This document shows, one piece after another, positions 8,857-17,365 of a stretch of DNA of 64,000 bases; position 1 is the stretch's first letter, and every line of letters starts with the position of its first letter. The notes under the pieces are model-generated. The model was not told the DNA's origin. It ran no database searches and saw only the letters and a list, made by a program, of their open reading frames with translations. The DNA lies in NCBI RefSeq assembly GCF_000801315.1, contig NZ_CP010054.1, positions 3,100,001 to 3,164,000 on the forward strand. The letters run 5' to 3'. Origin of the DNA: Hymenobacter sp. DG25B (GTDB lineage: Bacteria; Bacteroidota; Bacteroidia; Cytophagales; Hymenobacteraceae). The position numbers and the translations under genes are program-made.

Positions 8857-10038
8857 CTAAAGCTTCACGATAATATGTCGGCGGTATAGCACCCACAGCA
8901 CCGCATACCAGATCAGCAGGCACGTTACGGCACCGGCCAAAGATGCATTATATGGCGAAGCGAAGTAAGGCGCGAAAAACTGGGCGTACAGCCAGTCTTT
9001 CATGCTGACAGACATACCAGCCGGGTCCGCCACCTGCCACAGATTGAGCGTGCGGGCCACCAGCGTAGAACCCACAAATACCAGCAGGGCATTTACGCCT
9101 ACCACCTGGGCCGGCAACGCAAAACGCCGCCAGCCCTGCACATCACAAAGCCAGTACAGCGTAGCCAGCACCGCTATGGCCAGGCCGCCTGTGTAGAGCA
9201 CATAAGAGCTGGTCCACAGGCTTTTGTTGAGCGGAAACCAGTGGCTCCAGATCAAGCCCAGCACTATGAGCAGGCCGGCATCAATCAATAACCAGACTAC
9301 TTTCACAGCAGGCTCCAGGCGCGGGCGGCGTAGCCATTCACCGGTAAGTACGCCCAGCAGGCCGGTGGCCACCGCGGGCAGGGTACCCAGCAGGCCTTCC
9401 GGGTCCCAGGTGCGGCTGAGCTTCCAGAGGTGGTTTTCGGTGAAGATGAGCCGGTCCAGCCACGCGCCCAAGTTGGTGGCGGGCTCTAGGTTAGCCGGTC
9501 CGAAACCCGGCACGGGTACTACCTGCAGCAGCAGGGAATAGCCAATGAGCAACCCCAGCACCAGCCCAATCTGCTGACGGCGGGTGGTGTACAAAAACAA
9601 GACCCCGCACACGCCAAAAACCACCCCAATGCGCTGCAGCACGCCCGGGAGCCGCACGGTGGCAAACTCAAAATACGGCAGCAGGGCCACCAGAATACCC
9701 AGCGCAGTGATGAGTGCCGCCCGGCGCAGGACTCGGCGCATGGCCGTGCGGCGCCGGGCGGCCTCGTGGCGGCTGTTATCCAGCGCATATACCGCCGAAA
9801 CGCCGACTATAAACAGGAAGAAGGGAAACACCAGGTCGGCCAGGGTGCAGCCGTGCCACTCGGCATGGGCCAGCGGCGCGTAGATGTGGCCCCAGTCGCC
9901 GGGGTGGTTTACCAGCAGCATCACCAGCACCGTTATGCCCCGGAACACATCCAGGGAGATAAGGCGGCCGGGCTGCGAGGCCTCCGCTAACGGCGGCATA
10001 CCGGTGGTGGCTAAAGCGGCTTGGGTGGTGCTTTGCAT
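8857..10038 (-). CDS. HGSNAT-like (DUF5009/DUF1624) membrane acyltransferase
   Basis: 393-aa polytopic membrane protein with about ten hydrophobic helices. The N-terminal signature SLDVFRGITVLVMLLVNHPG, followed by WHGCTLADLVFPFFLFIVG, is that of the heparan-alpha-glucosaminide N-acetyltransferase/DUF5009 family. These proteins move acetyl groups across the membrane onto amino sugars. The His in WHGCT matches the position of the catalytic His of human HGSNAT; that assignment is inference. It is single, with no operon partner. In Bacteroidota these genes often sit near glycosidases, and here a GH10-like gene follows about 900 nt away. Confidence 0.8.
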   Translation of the reverse strand: MQSTTQAALATTGMPPLAEASQPGRLISLDVFRGITVLVMLLVNHPGDWGHIYAPLAHAEWHGCTLADLVFPFFLFIVGVSAVYALDNSRHEAARRRTAMRRVLRRAALITALGILVALLPYFEFATVRLPGVLQRIGVVFGVCGVLFLYTTRRQQIGLVLGLLIGYSLLLQVVPVPGFGPANLEPATNLGAWLDRLIFTENHLWKLSRTWDPEGLLGTLPAVATGLLGVLTGEWLRRPRLEPAVKVVWLLIDAGLLIVLGLIWSHWFPLNKSLWTSSYVLYTGGLAIAVLATLYWLCDVQGWRRFALPAQVVGVNALLVFVGSTLVARTLNLWQVADPAGMSVSMKDWLYAQFFAPYFASPYNASLAGAVTCLLIWYAVLWVLYRRHIIVKL

Positions 10039-10151
10039 GGGAAGCTGACTACTGCGGGAGTGGGGAAATATTGGGTAAATTAGTCATGCTGCGCTTGCCG
10101 CCGGGAATTACCTACTTTATATCCCGGGTGCTTTTTTGCTACTACTTCGTT

Positions 10152-10886
10152 ATGTCAGCCAGTCGCCACCGTTTCCGATTTGCAGGAGCCCTTTTCCTGT
10201 GGGCGGGCGTTATCAGCTGTCAATCTAAGCAGCAGGCGCCTGACTTCCCGTTTCCTGAAAACCCCAGCATTTCGGATGCCGCGGGCCACCCGCGGGACAC
10301 GCTGACGGATTACTTTCATTTACCCGATTATATCAGCAAACAGCCCCATGTGGAGGCTGGGGTAGCTAGGCAAATTCAGGATGACTTCCGGCACCTGAGC
10401 AGCGAGCTGTATTACTTCGGGGCGCCGGTACTGTCTAATTACCCGCTTCCCAAACCGATTTTTCGGGCTTTGCGCCATAGCGCTTCTGATCCAGTACAGC
10501 TCTTCACCTTTCAGGTAGATGAGAAAGGTCCTTTTCTGCTGGTGCAGGCGCTCAACCATCACTCCAATCTGGGCGGGCCTCAGGCTCCGCCCCCTGTGTT
10601 ATCTTCTAACGAGCAGGCCGAAAGGAAGTGGCTTCAACGCCCTCCAACCGTTGAGTACACCTGCCGGTATGACCTCAGTAAAAGCCAGTGGTATAACATG
10701 ACGAGCCAGTTTCCGGAAACTTACTCTCCATACTACATCAGCCCCAGTGTCTTTGAGGGATTTGGCGGCAACCGGTGGCTTTTTGAAACCAGCACACCCC
10801 GGAGCTATAGTCTGTATTACTACCGGGCCGATTCTCCCAGCTATTTAATCAGATGGCTGGAAGCCCACGGCTACCCGGAACAATAG
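10152..10886 (+). CDS. Hypothetical lipoprotein
   Basis: 244 aa, not recognised. I chose the ATG at 10152 over the in-frame start at 10071. It begins MSASRHRFRFAGALFLWAGVISC, a clean lipoprotein signal with a lipobox Cys at about residue 23. The mature part is rich in Tyr, Pro and Ser, without a recognised domain. Its stop lies only 1 nt from the stop of the convergent GH10-like gene, with no room for a terminator between them. Confidence 0.6.
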   Translation: MSASRHRFRFAGALFLWAGVISCQSKQQAPDFPFPENPSISDAAGHPRDTLTDYFHLPDYISKQPHVEAGVARQIQDDFRHLSSELYYFGAPVLSNYPLPKPIFRALRHSASDPVQLFTFQVDEKGPFLLVQALNHHSNLGGPQAPPPVLSSNEQAERKWLQRPPTVEYTCRYDLSKSQWYNMTSQFPETYSPYYISPSVFEGFGGNRWLFETSTPRSYSLYYYRADSPSYLIRWLEAHGYPEQ

Positions 10887-10887
10887 T

Positions 10888-12696
10888 TTAGCCGCCAAAT
10901 ATCCGCCCAAACAGGCCCTGGCGGCGCTTATGCTTGATTTTGACTTTGGTTTTGGAGGCCGTGGACGATGGGCGGCTGCCGATGGTGGGCCGGGAAGGCA
11001 TAGGGCGGGCCGGCGGCCGGGCCGTTACGGGCGGCGTGGCCGCCGGAGCCGGCTCGGGCAGCGTAGTGGGCACGGCAACCGGCGGCGCCGGGGTTTCGGC
11101 CACCAGTACTTCCGGCTCGGTTTTCAGGGTTGTTACACGGATGGGCGCACTTTCATTGTGCAGCCGGTCTACCGCCGTTACGTAGTAGGCATACTCCTGG
11201 CCGGGGCGGGCGGTTGTGTCCTGCCACACCAGGGGCTTATCGGGGCGGCGGGGCAGTAGCGTGAGGATACGGCGCGGGTCGTCGGGGCCAGGCGTTTCGC
11301 CTTCGGCGAAGCGGTAGACCACAAAGTAGCGGGCGTCGTCGCCATCAGCCGCCTGGGGGCCGGCCTGCCAGCGCAGCGTAACGGGGCCGCCGGCGCGGGT
11401 GAGCATCAGGTTCTGGGCCGGGCGCGGCGGCACGGCATCCATCCAGGGCATAGTAGGGATAAGGGCCGGATAGCGGAACAGATTCAGACGCAGGGAATCC
11501 GTAGTATGCAGCGGATTGGCCATGATGGACTTGGCCGAGAAAAACACGCTGCCGCTTACATCAGTAGGGAAAGAGCGGTTGAGGCGTACCTGCCGGGGCA
11601 GCTCGCGCGGGTTGCGCCAGGTGGTATCGGAGCGGGTGTTTTCCAGCATGCGGTAGGCGCCCTGCCCAATGTAGAGGTGCCGGTCGTAGTGGTTGCGCGA
11701 CCACCACTCCAGAATAGTAGCGTAGGGCACCAACCGGAAATTGCTGCTCCAGTAGAGCTGCGGCACTATGTAGTCTACCCAGCCCTGCTGCAGCCACAGG
11801 CGGGTATCGGCATACAGATTAGCGTAGCTGGGCTGCCCGGCGCGGGTGTCGGAGCCTTCGGGGTGGCCGGATTTGTTCATCCAGACGCCAAAAGGCGAGA
11901 CGCCAAACTTCACCCAGCGCTTGGTGCTGCGAATGGAGTCGTGCACCTGCTGAATGAGCAGATTCACGTTCTGGCGGCGCCAATCGGCTAGCGTCAGGTT
12001 ATCCGGGTTATACCGGGCAAAGGCTGCCTCGTCGTGAATAACCTGTTTGGGCTCGGGGTACGGGTAGAAATAATCATCAAAGTGCACGCCATCAATATCA
12101 TAGCGACGCACCACGTCCAGAATTACCTGGGTAATGTAGTTGCGTACTTCTGGCAGGCCGGGGTTGTAGAGCAGCTTGCCGGCGTAGCGGATAAACCACT
12201 CCGGGTGCTGCCGGAACTGGTGGTTGGGCGCCAGGCGGCGCGTCACGGAATCCAGCGAAGCCCGGTAGGGATTAAACCAGGCGTGAAACTCCATGCCCCG
12301 GTCGTGGGCTTCGTCAATGAGGAAAGGCAGGGGGTCGTAGTCGGGGCTGGGGGCGCGGCCCTGCTGGCCGGTGAGCCACTTGCTCCAGGGCTCCAGCTCC
12401 GATTTATAAAAGGCATCGGAAGCGGGGCGCACCTGCACAAACACGGCATTGATACCGGCCCGCTGCTCGGCATTCAGCATGCGCTGGTATTCGCGGCGCT
12501 GCTGGTCGGCAGTGAGGGTGCGGGCGCTGGGCCAGTCTATGTTTTCTACCGAGGCAATCCAGACGCCGCGCAACTCCCGCTTGGGCGGCATGCCCTGGGC
12601 ATCGGCCCGCAGGCTACCGGTTGTGAGCCCCCACACCAACATCCAACCAAACAGAACAACACGACCAACAGTAGAGAATCCAAGCATCAGCACCAA
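10888..12696 (-). CDS. Family 10-like glycosyl hydrolase (GHL10/YngK) with FN3 and basic tail
   Basis: 602-aa exported protein with a signal peptide (VVLFGWMLVWGLTTGSLRADAQ). Residues about 38-360 form the GHL10 TIM barrel typical of YngK-like proteins, with RELRGVWIASVENIDWPS at the start, INAVFVQVRPASDAFYKS, FHAWFNPYRAS and IDGVHFDDYFYPYPE. A fibronectin-III-like module follows at about 425-520 (PVTLRWQAG to YYVTAVDRLHNES). The end is a Pro/Ala-rich linker and a short basic tail (KVKIKHKRRQ). The family is thought to act on cell-wall or surface glycans, but its substrate is not established. The gene appears monocistronic. Confidence 0.85.
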   Translation of the reverse strand: MVLMLGFSTVGRVVLFGWMLVWGLTTGSLRADAQGMPPKRELRGVWIASVENIDWPSARTLTADQQRREYQRMLNAEQRAGINAVFVQVRPASDAFYKSELEPWSKWLTGQQGRAPSPDYDPLPFLIDEAHDRGMEFHAWFNPYRASLDSVTRRLAPNHQFRQHPEWFIRYAGKLLYNPGLPEVRNYITQVILDVVRRYDIDGVHFDDYFYPYPEPKQVIHDEAAFARYNPDNLTLADWRRQNVNLLIQQVHDSIRSTKRWVKFGVSPFGVWMNKSGHPEGSDTRAGQPSYANLYADTRLWLQQGWVDYIVPQLYWSSNFRLVPYATILEWWSRNHYDRHLYIGQGAYRMLENTRSDTTWRNPRELPRQVRLNRSFPTDVSGSVFFSAKSIMANPLHTTDSLRLNLFRYPALIPTMPWMDAVPPRPAQNLMLTRAGGPVTLRWQAGPQAADGDDARYFVVYRFAEGETPGPDDPRRILTLLPRRPDKPLVWQDTTARPGQEYAYYVTAVDRLHNESAPIRVTTLKTEPEVLVAETPAPPVAVPTTLPEPAPAATPPVTARPPARPMPSRPTIGSRPSSTASKTKVKIKHKRRQGLFGRIFGG

Positions 12697-12812
12697 ACGA
12701 GTAATAGGCCCCGAAATTACGCAGCCTGTGTTGGTTTACCCGAAAAAATTACACTTAAATGTCTCCCTGTCAGCGCTGAAAACAACTTTACCCGTACAGG
12801 ATTATAAAACAC

Positions 12813-12846
12813 AACAGCCTCAGACCCTACTCGGTCTGAGGCTGTT
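12813..12846. terminator. Strong hairpin terminator
   Basis: Perfect 14-bp stem (12813-12826 with 12833-12846) and a 6-nt loop. It is followed on the minus strand by a T-rich stretch. It should end transcription of the small-protein genes read leftwards from 13450. Confidence 0.8.
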
Positions 12847-12875
12847 AGCATCATTCATACACTATGGCGCCGAGG

Positions 12876-13115
12876 TTAGTCGCCTACGCCGCGGCGCGTG
12901 AGGTCGTTGTGGGGCTGCGGATCTTCGCCGCCTTCCATGCCGTTGGTCTGGTCGGAGTTGCCGTAGCCGCCCCGGATGCCTTCCCCATCACCCATATCTT
13001 CCTGGGTGCTGGTGGGCAGGGCCTGGCCTTCGGTGGGCTGCCCGGCGTTGGGCTTAGCTGAGTCCTGTGGCTTTTCTGGTTGGGCGCTGTCGGTGGGCTG
13101 TGGGTTATTCTGCAT
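12876..13115 (-). CDS. Small disordered hydrophilic protein
   Basis: 79 aa, not recognised. The chain is almost entirely Gln, Pro, Asp, Gly, Asn and Glu (MQNNPQPTDSAQPEKPQDS at the start), with no hydrophobic core, so it is likely intrinsically disordered. It follows a similar small gene at 13145-13450 with a 29-nt gap and ends just before a strong terminator, so the two look co-transcribed. Both start with MQ and have Gln/Pro-rich N-termini. It could be a stress or desiccation-type hydrophilin, but that is only a guess from composition. Confidence 0.55.
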   Translation of the reverse strand: MQNNPQPTDSAQPEKPQDSAKPNAGQPTEGQALPTSTQEDMGDGEGIRGGYGNSDQTNGMEGGEDPQPHNDLTRRGVGD

Positions 13116-13144
13116 GGGGAATAGTCTTTGGGGTGTAGTGGAGT

Positions 13145-13450
13145 TTAGAGGGTAACCTGGCCGCCTTCGCCGCCCGATACGCCGGTGCCGCCGCTGGTGG
13201 TGGCCCCGCCTACGTCGCCCTCGTCGGCATTGCCAGGGGTGTCGTACTGGGTGCTGCGGCTCACATCTTTGCCTTTGATGGGCTGACCGCCCACGGAGCC
13301 GCCGCTGCCGGAGCTGTCATCGGCGTTGAGGCCGCGCAGCGCATCACCGGAGCCGGGCGCCTGCCGGCCTTCCGGCTGGAAGTTGCGGGCCCGCTCCTGG
13401 TCACTGGTTTCCTGATCGAGGGGCGGCTGGGGAGTTTCGTCGGGTTGCAT
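13145..13450 (-). CDS. Small disordered Gly/Ser/Asp-rich protein
   Basis: 101 aa, not recognised. It starts MQPDETPQPPLDQETSDQER and continues as a low-complexity Gly/Ser/Asp/Thr chain with no predicted core, signal peptide or membrane segment. It is the first of two small disordered genes read leftwards to the terminator at 12813-12846. Base composition matches the region, so there is no sign of recent transfer. The GC-rich Gly codons mean a spurious open frame cannot be fully excluded, but a conserved-looking pair with a shared terminator argues that it is real. Confidence 0.5.
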   Translation of the reverse strand: MQPDETPQPPLDQETSDQERARNFQPEGRQAPGSGDALRGLNADDSSGSGGSVGGQPIKGKDVSRSTQYDTPGNADEGDVGGATTSGGTGVSGGEGGQVTL

Positions 13451-13564
13451 AGGGCTTATCGGGCTAGAAGTGAGACCTAAGTATTTCCGGCTATACGCGC
13501 CCTGCGCCGGGTGGTTGAGCGCGGGTTTCCCTGTAACTTGCTGCTTTACCTTTTATCTCTTTAC

Positions 13565-13573
13565 TATTCTTTG
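13565..13573 (+). promoter_or_regulatory. Promoter-like element next to the start codon
   Basis: TATTCTTTG (a TAnnTTTG variant with a 3-nt spacer) ends only 5 nt before the ATG at 13579. If used, the transcript would be nearly leaderless. Confidence 0.3.
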
Positions 13574-13578
13574 CCCCA

Positions 13579-14394
13579 ATGCCTACTTCCAGTACTTCTG
13601 GGTCTGATTTCCTGAGCCAGAAAACCACCGATGAGCTTCTATTTCTGATTCGTAACCCCAGCTTATACCACGATACCTTAGTAACCGCCGCCCAGCAGGA
13701 GCTCCGCCAACGGGCCATTAATCCGCACCAGGCCATTATTGATTCCCGGGAACCCCAGATAGAATGGGATACCGACTCCGGCTCGCGCATCAACTGGCCC
13801 GCCGTGCTGACTATACTGCTCTTCATTGGCGGCGCCTTTCTTTATTGGTGGCACATGCCGGCCAAACACGGCTCCGGCCCCGATGGCGCCCCCGGTCCAG
13901 CCGTGCTGGAAACCGTGGCCTCGCGCCCCATTCCCAACTTTACCGCCCAAACTAAGGCCAGCGTGCAGCGCATGAAACAGCTGCTGCCCGCCGCAGCCCG
14001 CCGAGACGAAAAGGCCACCCGCAAATACCTGATTCTGGCGGAGCGGTTCTGGAACGCCGAGCATCAATCAGCCTATCTGGCCAAAGAAGTTACCACTGCC
14101 CGCATCGACTCCACCTTTCCCACCCAGGTGGAGTTAACCTACCAGGAGTGGCGCAAGCTCACCAGTGTGCTGGTGTATAACCACAACCTGAAGCCCATTA
14201 TGCAAGCCCGCGTAGACCTGATGCAGGACGTGGCCCAGCGCGAAATGACGGCCCTGGGCCAGATGCGCCGCAACTACCAGCTGGGCAACCCGCCCCTGAA
14301 CGAGCAGGTGCGCATTACAATGGCTCCCGTGCCCCAGCTGCTGGCCGAGTTGCAGGGCAAAGCCACCACTCTGCACGTGTCGCTGGGCAAATAA
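13579..14394 (+). CDS. Hypothetical single-pass membrane protein with an N-terminal helical motif shared with the next gene
   Basis: 271 aa, not recognised as a named family. Residues about 9-45 form a helical motif with the pattern (T/S)DELL-L-(6)-Y-(3)-L--AA-QEL--R, which recurs at the N-terminus of the rhomboid encoded next. One transmembrane helix follows at about residues 74-91 (WPAVLTILLFIGGAFLYWW). The C-terminal 170 residues are helical and probably extracytoplasmic. It is first in a three-gene plus-strand run (56-nt gap to the rhomboid). A substrate or partner relationship with the rhomboid is an attractive inference, since rhomboids cut single-pass proteins. Confidence 0.6.
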   Translation: MPTSSTSGSDFLSQKTTDELLFLIRNPSLYHDTLVTAAQQELRQRAINPHQAIIDSREPQIEWDTDSGSRINWPAVLTILLFIGGAFLYWWHMPAKHGSGPDGAPGPAVLETVASRPIPNFTAQTKASVQRMKQLLPAAARRDEKATRKYLILAERFWNAEHQSAYLAKEVTTARIDSTFPTQVELTYQEWRKLTSVLVYNHNLKPIMQARVDLMQDVAQREMTALGQMRRNYQLGNPPLNEQVRITMAPVPQLLAELQGKATTLHVSLGK

Positions 14395-14450
14395 CCTAAC
14401 CGCCCCGCTTCAATATCAACCTTCGGCAAGCCACGCTGTTCTCTACCTCT

Positions 14451-15299
14451 ATGCTTCCTGCCGAAGACCAGCCCACCGATTTTGCCCGCCTCAGTGATGC
14501 CGAGTTACTGTATCTGGCGCAGCATGCCCGGCGCTACCCGCCGGCGTTAGGCCAAGCGGCTTTGCAGGAGCTGCAGCGGCGCGGTCTGGTTCCGGACGAG
14601 CTACCGCAGGCGCCGCCCGCGGCCCCCACCTCGCAGCCGGGGCGGCCGGAGCCGGCCTGGTGGGCCCTGGTCGGCCGGGTGTTCCGGCCCGGCGGCAGCT
14701 ACTTTATCACGCCCCTGCTGCTGTTGCTGAATCTGGCAGTTTTTGGGCTGATGGTAGTACAGGGAACCAACGTGCTTCACCCGGCCGGCCCCGACCTTAT
14801 CCGGTGGGGCTCCAACTTCTCCCCGCTCACGCTGCACGGGCAGTGGTGGCGGCTGTTTACAGCCTGCTTTTTGCACGGCGGCATTACGCACTTGCTGCTC
14901 AACAGCTATGCTTTGGTGTTTATTGGGGTGCTGGCCGAGCCGCTGGTGGGCCGCTGGCGGCTGTTGCTGGTGTACCTGCTGAGTGGCGTAACCGGCAATG
15001 TGCTTAGTTTGTGGTGGCACACTAGGGGCGTAAATGGCGTGGGCGCTTCCGGGGCTATTTTTGGGCTCTATGGCCTGCTGCTGGCCCTGGTAGCCACGGA
15101 AGCCCGCCACCTCACGCGCCCCCAGCGGCTGGCTTTGCTGGTGAATACGCTTTTCATAACCGCCACCAGCCTGGCCTACGGCCTGCAGCAACCTACCGTA
15201 GACAATGCGGCCCATTTGGGCGGTTTGCTGCTGGGGCTGGTTGCGGGTGTGGTACTGGGCATCTGGAGCCGGCTTTTTCCCGCGCCCGTCACTCCCTGA
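14451..15299 (+). CDS. Rhomboid family intramembrane serine protease
   Basis: 282 aa, six or seven transmembrane helices after a soluble N-terminal motif. The catalytic Ser lies in GASGAIFG at about residue 200 and its partner His in AAHLGG at about 255. HGGITHLLLNSYAL carries the conserved His/Asn pair of helix 2. Rhomboids cleave transmembrane segments inside the membrane. The N-terminal 40 residues (LSDAELLYLAQ, then a Tyr, and AALQELQRRG) repeat the motif of the gene upstream, suggesting a shared recognition or docking element. Only 14 nt separate it from the hydrolase gene downstream, so the two are probably co-transcribed. Confidence 0.9.
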   Translation: MLPAEDQPTDFARLSDAELLYLAQHARRYPPALGQAALQELQRRGLVPDELPQAPPAAPTSQPGRPEPAWWALVGRVFRPGGSYFITPLLLLLNLAVFGLMVVQGTNVLHPAGPDLIRWGSNFSPLTLHGQWWRLFTACFLHGGITHLLLNSYALVFIGVLAEPLVGRWRLLLVYLLSGVTGNVLSLWWHTRGVNGVGASGAIFGLYGLLLALVATEARHLTRPQRLALLVNTLFITATSLAYGLQQPTVDNAAHLGGLLLGLVAGVVLGIWSRLFPAPVTP

Positions 15300-15313
15300 G
15301 CCGCTGGGAAAAG

Positions 15314-16483
15314 ATGCCAGGCATTTCCGCCGTAAATTTGCTTTATACCGCTGCTGCCGTGCCTGATACACCTCCCTCCCTTCCGCCTGCCGATGATGCC
15401 TCGGCGCCCACGCCGCCCTCCCGCTGGCAGAAACTGGGCGCGGCAGCCCGCCGGGCCGCCGGCCTGCCCGCTACGGGCCTAAGCTACCTGTATCAGACAC
15501 ACCTGGCCAACCGGCACTTCACGCTACCGGTGCTCAACGGCGCCTTCGGCGACCAGCTGGCCGAGCGCCATGACCCGCGCACTATCCAGATGAGCTTCCG
15601 CCGCCACGGCGCCGACGTACCCGTGGCGCACCTACACCTCTCCCCAGACCGCCCCAAAACCGTAGTGTTTCTGCACGGGCTAATGGGCGACGAGCTGATC
15701 TGGCAAACCGGCGCCGGGGCCACGCCGCGCTACGGGCCGCTTCTGCAGCAGGAGCTGCCCGTACATTGTCTGTATGTGCGCTACAACTCCGGCCTGCACA
15801 TTTCTGAAAATGGCCGCCTGCTCAGCCAGCTGCTCACGGAGCTGGTGGCCGCATATCCTGAAGCTACCCGGGAGCTGGTGCTGCTGGGCCATAGCATGGG
15901 CGGGCTGGTAATTCGCTCCGCCGGATATTATGCAGCACCAGCTACTGCCACCGCAGCTCCGGTGTCTGCGTCAGCAGAAGGGAAGCCTGCTGCTGCCTGG
16001 GTAAGGCATTTAAAAACGGTTTTTCTGCTGGGCGTACCCAATGAGGGTTCTTTTCTGGAGCAGAACAGCTACCTCACCTCCATGGCCCTGCGCAAAATAA
16101 ATCTGCGCCCCACCCGCTTCATCAGCGAGTTAATGGACCGTCGCAGCAACGGCATCAAAGACCTGCGCCACGCCCGCCTGGTGGATGAGGACTGGCAGCA
16201 CCCCCAGGCCAACGACCTGCTCCCCCCGCGCACGCTGGTACCGCCGCTGCCCGGCGTGCACTACCATATGCTGGTGGGTTCTTTGCTGAAAACCACGGCC
16301 TCGGCCCTAGCGCACTACTTCGGTGATGGACTGGTAGGCGCCGGCAGTGCCGTAGGCACCGTTTTCGGCGACCCGGCCCTGCCGCCCGATGTGCAGGTTA
16401 GCACGCGTACGTTTGCGCAACAGCACCACGGCACCCTGCTTTCCAATGAGGAGGTGTATCAGTATCTGCGGGAGAATATGTGA
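15314..16483 (+). CDS. Alpha/beta hydrolase (lipase/esterase-like)
   Basis: 389 aa, no obvious signal peptide. The alpha/beta-hydrolase core starts near residue 115 with VVFLHGLMGDE (oxyanion-hole region). The nucleophile elbow GHSMGG has its Ser near residue 194. A VPNEGSFLEQ segment and a late HGTLLSNEEVYQYL segment with the likely catalytic His complete the fold. The long GHSMGGLV context resembles lipases and PGAP1-like esterases. The substrate cannot be assigned. It is the third gene of the 13.6-16.5 kb run, 14 nt after the rhomboid. Confidence 0.8.
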   Translation: MPGISAVNLLYTAAAVPDTPPSLPPADDASAPTPPSRWQKLGAAARRAAGLPATGLSYLYQTHLANRHFTLPVLNGAFGDQLAERHDPRTIQMSFRRHGADVPVAHLHLSPDRPKTVVFLHGLMGDELIWQTGAGATPRYGPLLQQELPVHCLYVRYNSGLHISENGRLLSQLLTELVAAYPEATRELVLLGHSMGGLVIRSAGYYAAPATATAAPVSASAEGKPAAAWVRHLKTVFLLGVPNEGSFLEQNSYLTSMALRKINLRPTRFISELMDRRSNGIKDLRHARLVDEDWQHPQANDLLPPRTLVPPLPGVHYHMLVGSLLKTTASALAHYFGDGLVGAGSAVGTVFGDPALPPDVQVSTRTFAQQHHGTLLSNEEVYQYLRENM

Positions 16484-16541
16484 GCGGAAGCCGCCGGCTG
16501 TATACCTCAGGCAGGATTACCGGCGTATTCAGAAACCACTG

Positions 16542-17198
16542 CTACTTCAGCAAATAACTGACACCAATATTTGCGCCAGCGCCCGGAGCTAGCCCCCATA
16601 TGCTTATCGGTGGAATTTGAAGGTTTTTACTGACCAATATCTCCGTACCTATTGCCCAATGTGGGCCCATAAGGTAACGGAGCCCTATTCCACCTACCAG
16701 ATGCGGCTCCGTGGCCGTGATGGGGTGATAATTGTAAGTATCTGTTTGGGTAGCAGAGGTTCGGGTTGAAGATTCCCGGACGGTGCCCCGCACAACGGCC
16801 AGGCCCAGCAGCCAGTCAAACTGCAGGTGCCGCTGCGGCCGGCTGCGGCTAAAACGGGCCATTACCGTTACGGCAGTGCTCCGGGTATCCTCTTTATAAT
16901 AGAAGTCATACAACTCCCCATCCACCTCCCCACTCTCGCGGTTCTCCTGGAGCCGACGACCGTATTGAATTTCAGCCTGAAGGGCTACCCGGGGCTTGAT
17001 GGTATACCCGACCTGGACATAAGCCGGCTTTAACTGATTGTAGGGCCGATTGATAGAGTAATAATGATGAAGACCGGCCCCGGCTCCTACATACCAACGC
17101 CCGGAGGCAGCTGAAGAGTCTGCTGTTTGCGCCGAAGCCGTACCAGCGCCAGCGCACAACCCTGCTACGACGGCTATTTTCAGTAAAGGATATTTCAT
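16542..17198 (-). CDS. Outer-membrane beta-barrel-like exported protein
   Basis: 218 aa. I chose the ATG at 17198, which begins MKYPLLKIAVVAGLCAGAG and is cleaved near ASAQ. The open frame extends 50 codons upstream, but that part has no sensible N-terminus. The mature chain has alternating amphipathic strands (WYVGAGAGLHHYYS, YVQVGYTIKPRVALQAEIQYG, LVGGIGLRYLMGPHWAIGTE) and ends in a strand ANIGVSYLLK, as in small outer-membrane barrels of the OmpW/porin-like type. No specific family is claimed. It converges with the hydrolase gene. Confidence 0.7.
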   Translation of the reverse strand: MKYPLLKIAVVAGLCAGAGTASAQTADSSAASGRWYVGAGAGLHHYYSINRPYNQLKPAYVQVGYTIKPRVALQAEIQYGRRLQENRESGEVDGELYDFYYKEDTRSTAVTVMARFSRSRPQRHLQFDWLLGLAVVRGTVRESSTRTSATQTDTYNYHPITATEPHLVGGIGLRYLMGPHWAIGTEILVSKNLQIPPISIWGLAPGAGANIGVSYLLK

Positions 17199-17304
17199 AT
17201 AGGATATTGATTGACTTCCAATATTAGCTACTTGAAATAAATTATAGTGCTGGACTTCTATACTGGCAATAAAAAAACCTGTGTGCCAATCCAACCACCC
17301 AAAA

Positions 17305-17337
17305 CAACAGCGCCCGGCCATTGGTCGGGCGCTGTTG
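17305..17337. terminator. Hairpin terminator
   Basis: 12-bp stem (CAACAGCGCCCG at 17305-17316 with its complement at 17326-17337). On the minus strand the hairpin is followed by TTTT, ending transcription of the GH31 gene that stops at 17366. Confidence 0.75.
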
Positions 17338-17365
17338 CCTTCACTCAAAAATAGGTTGGGACTGA

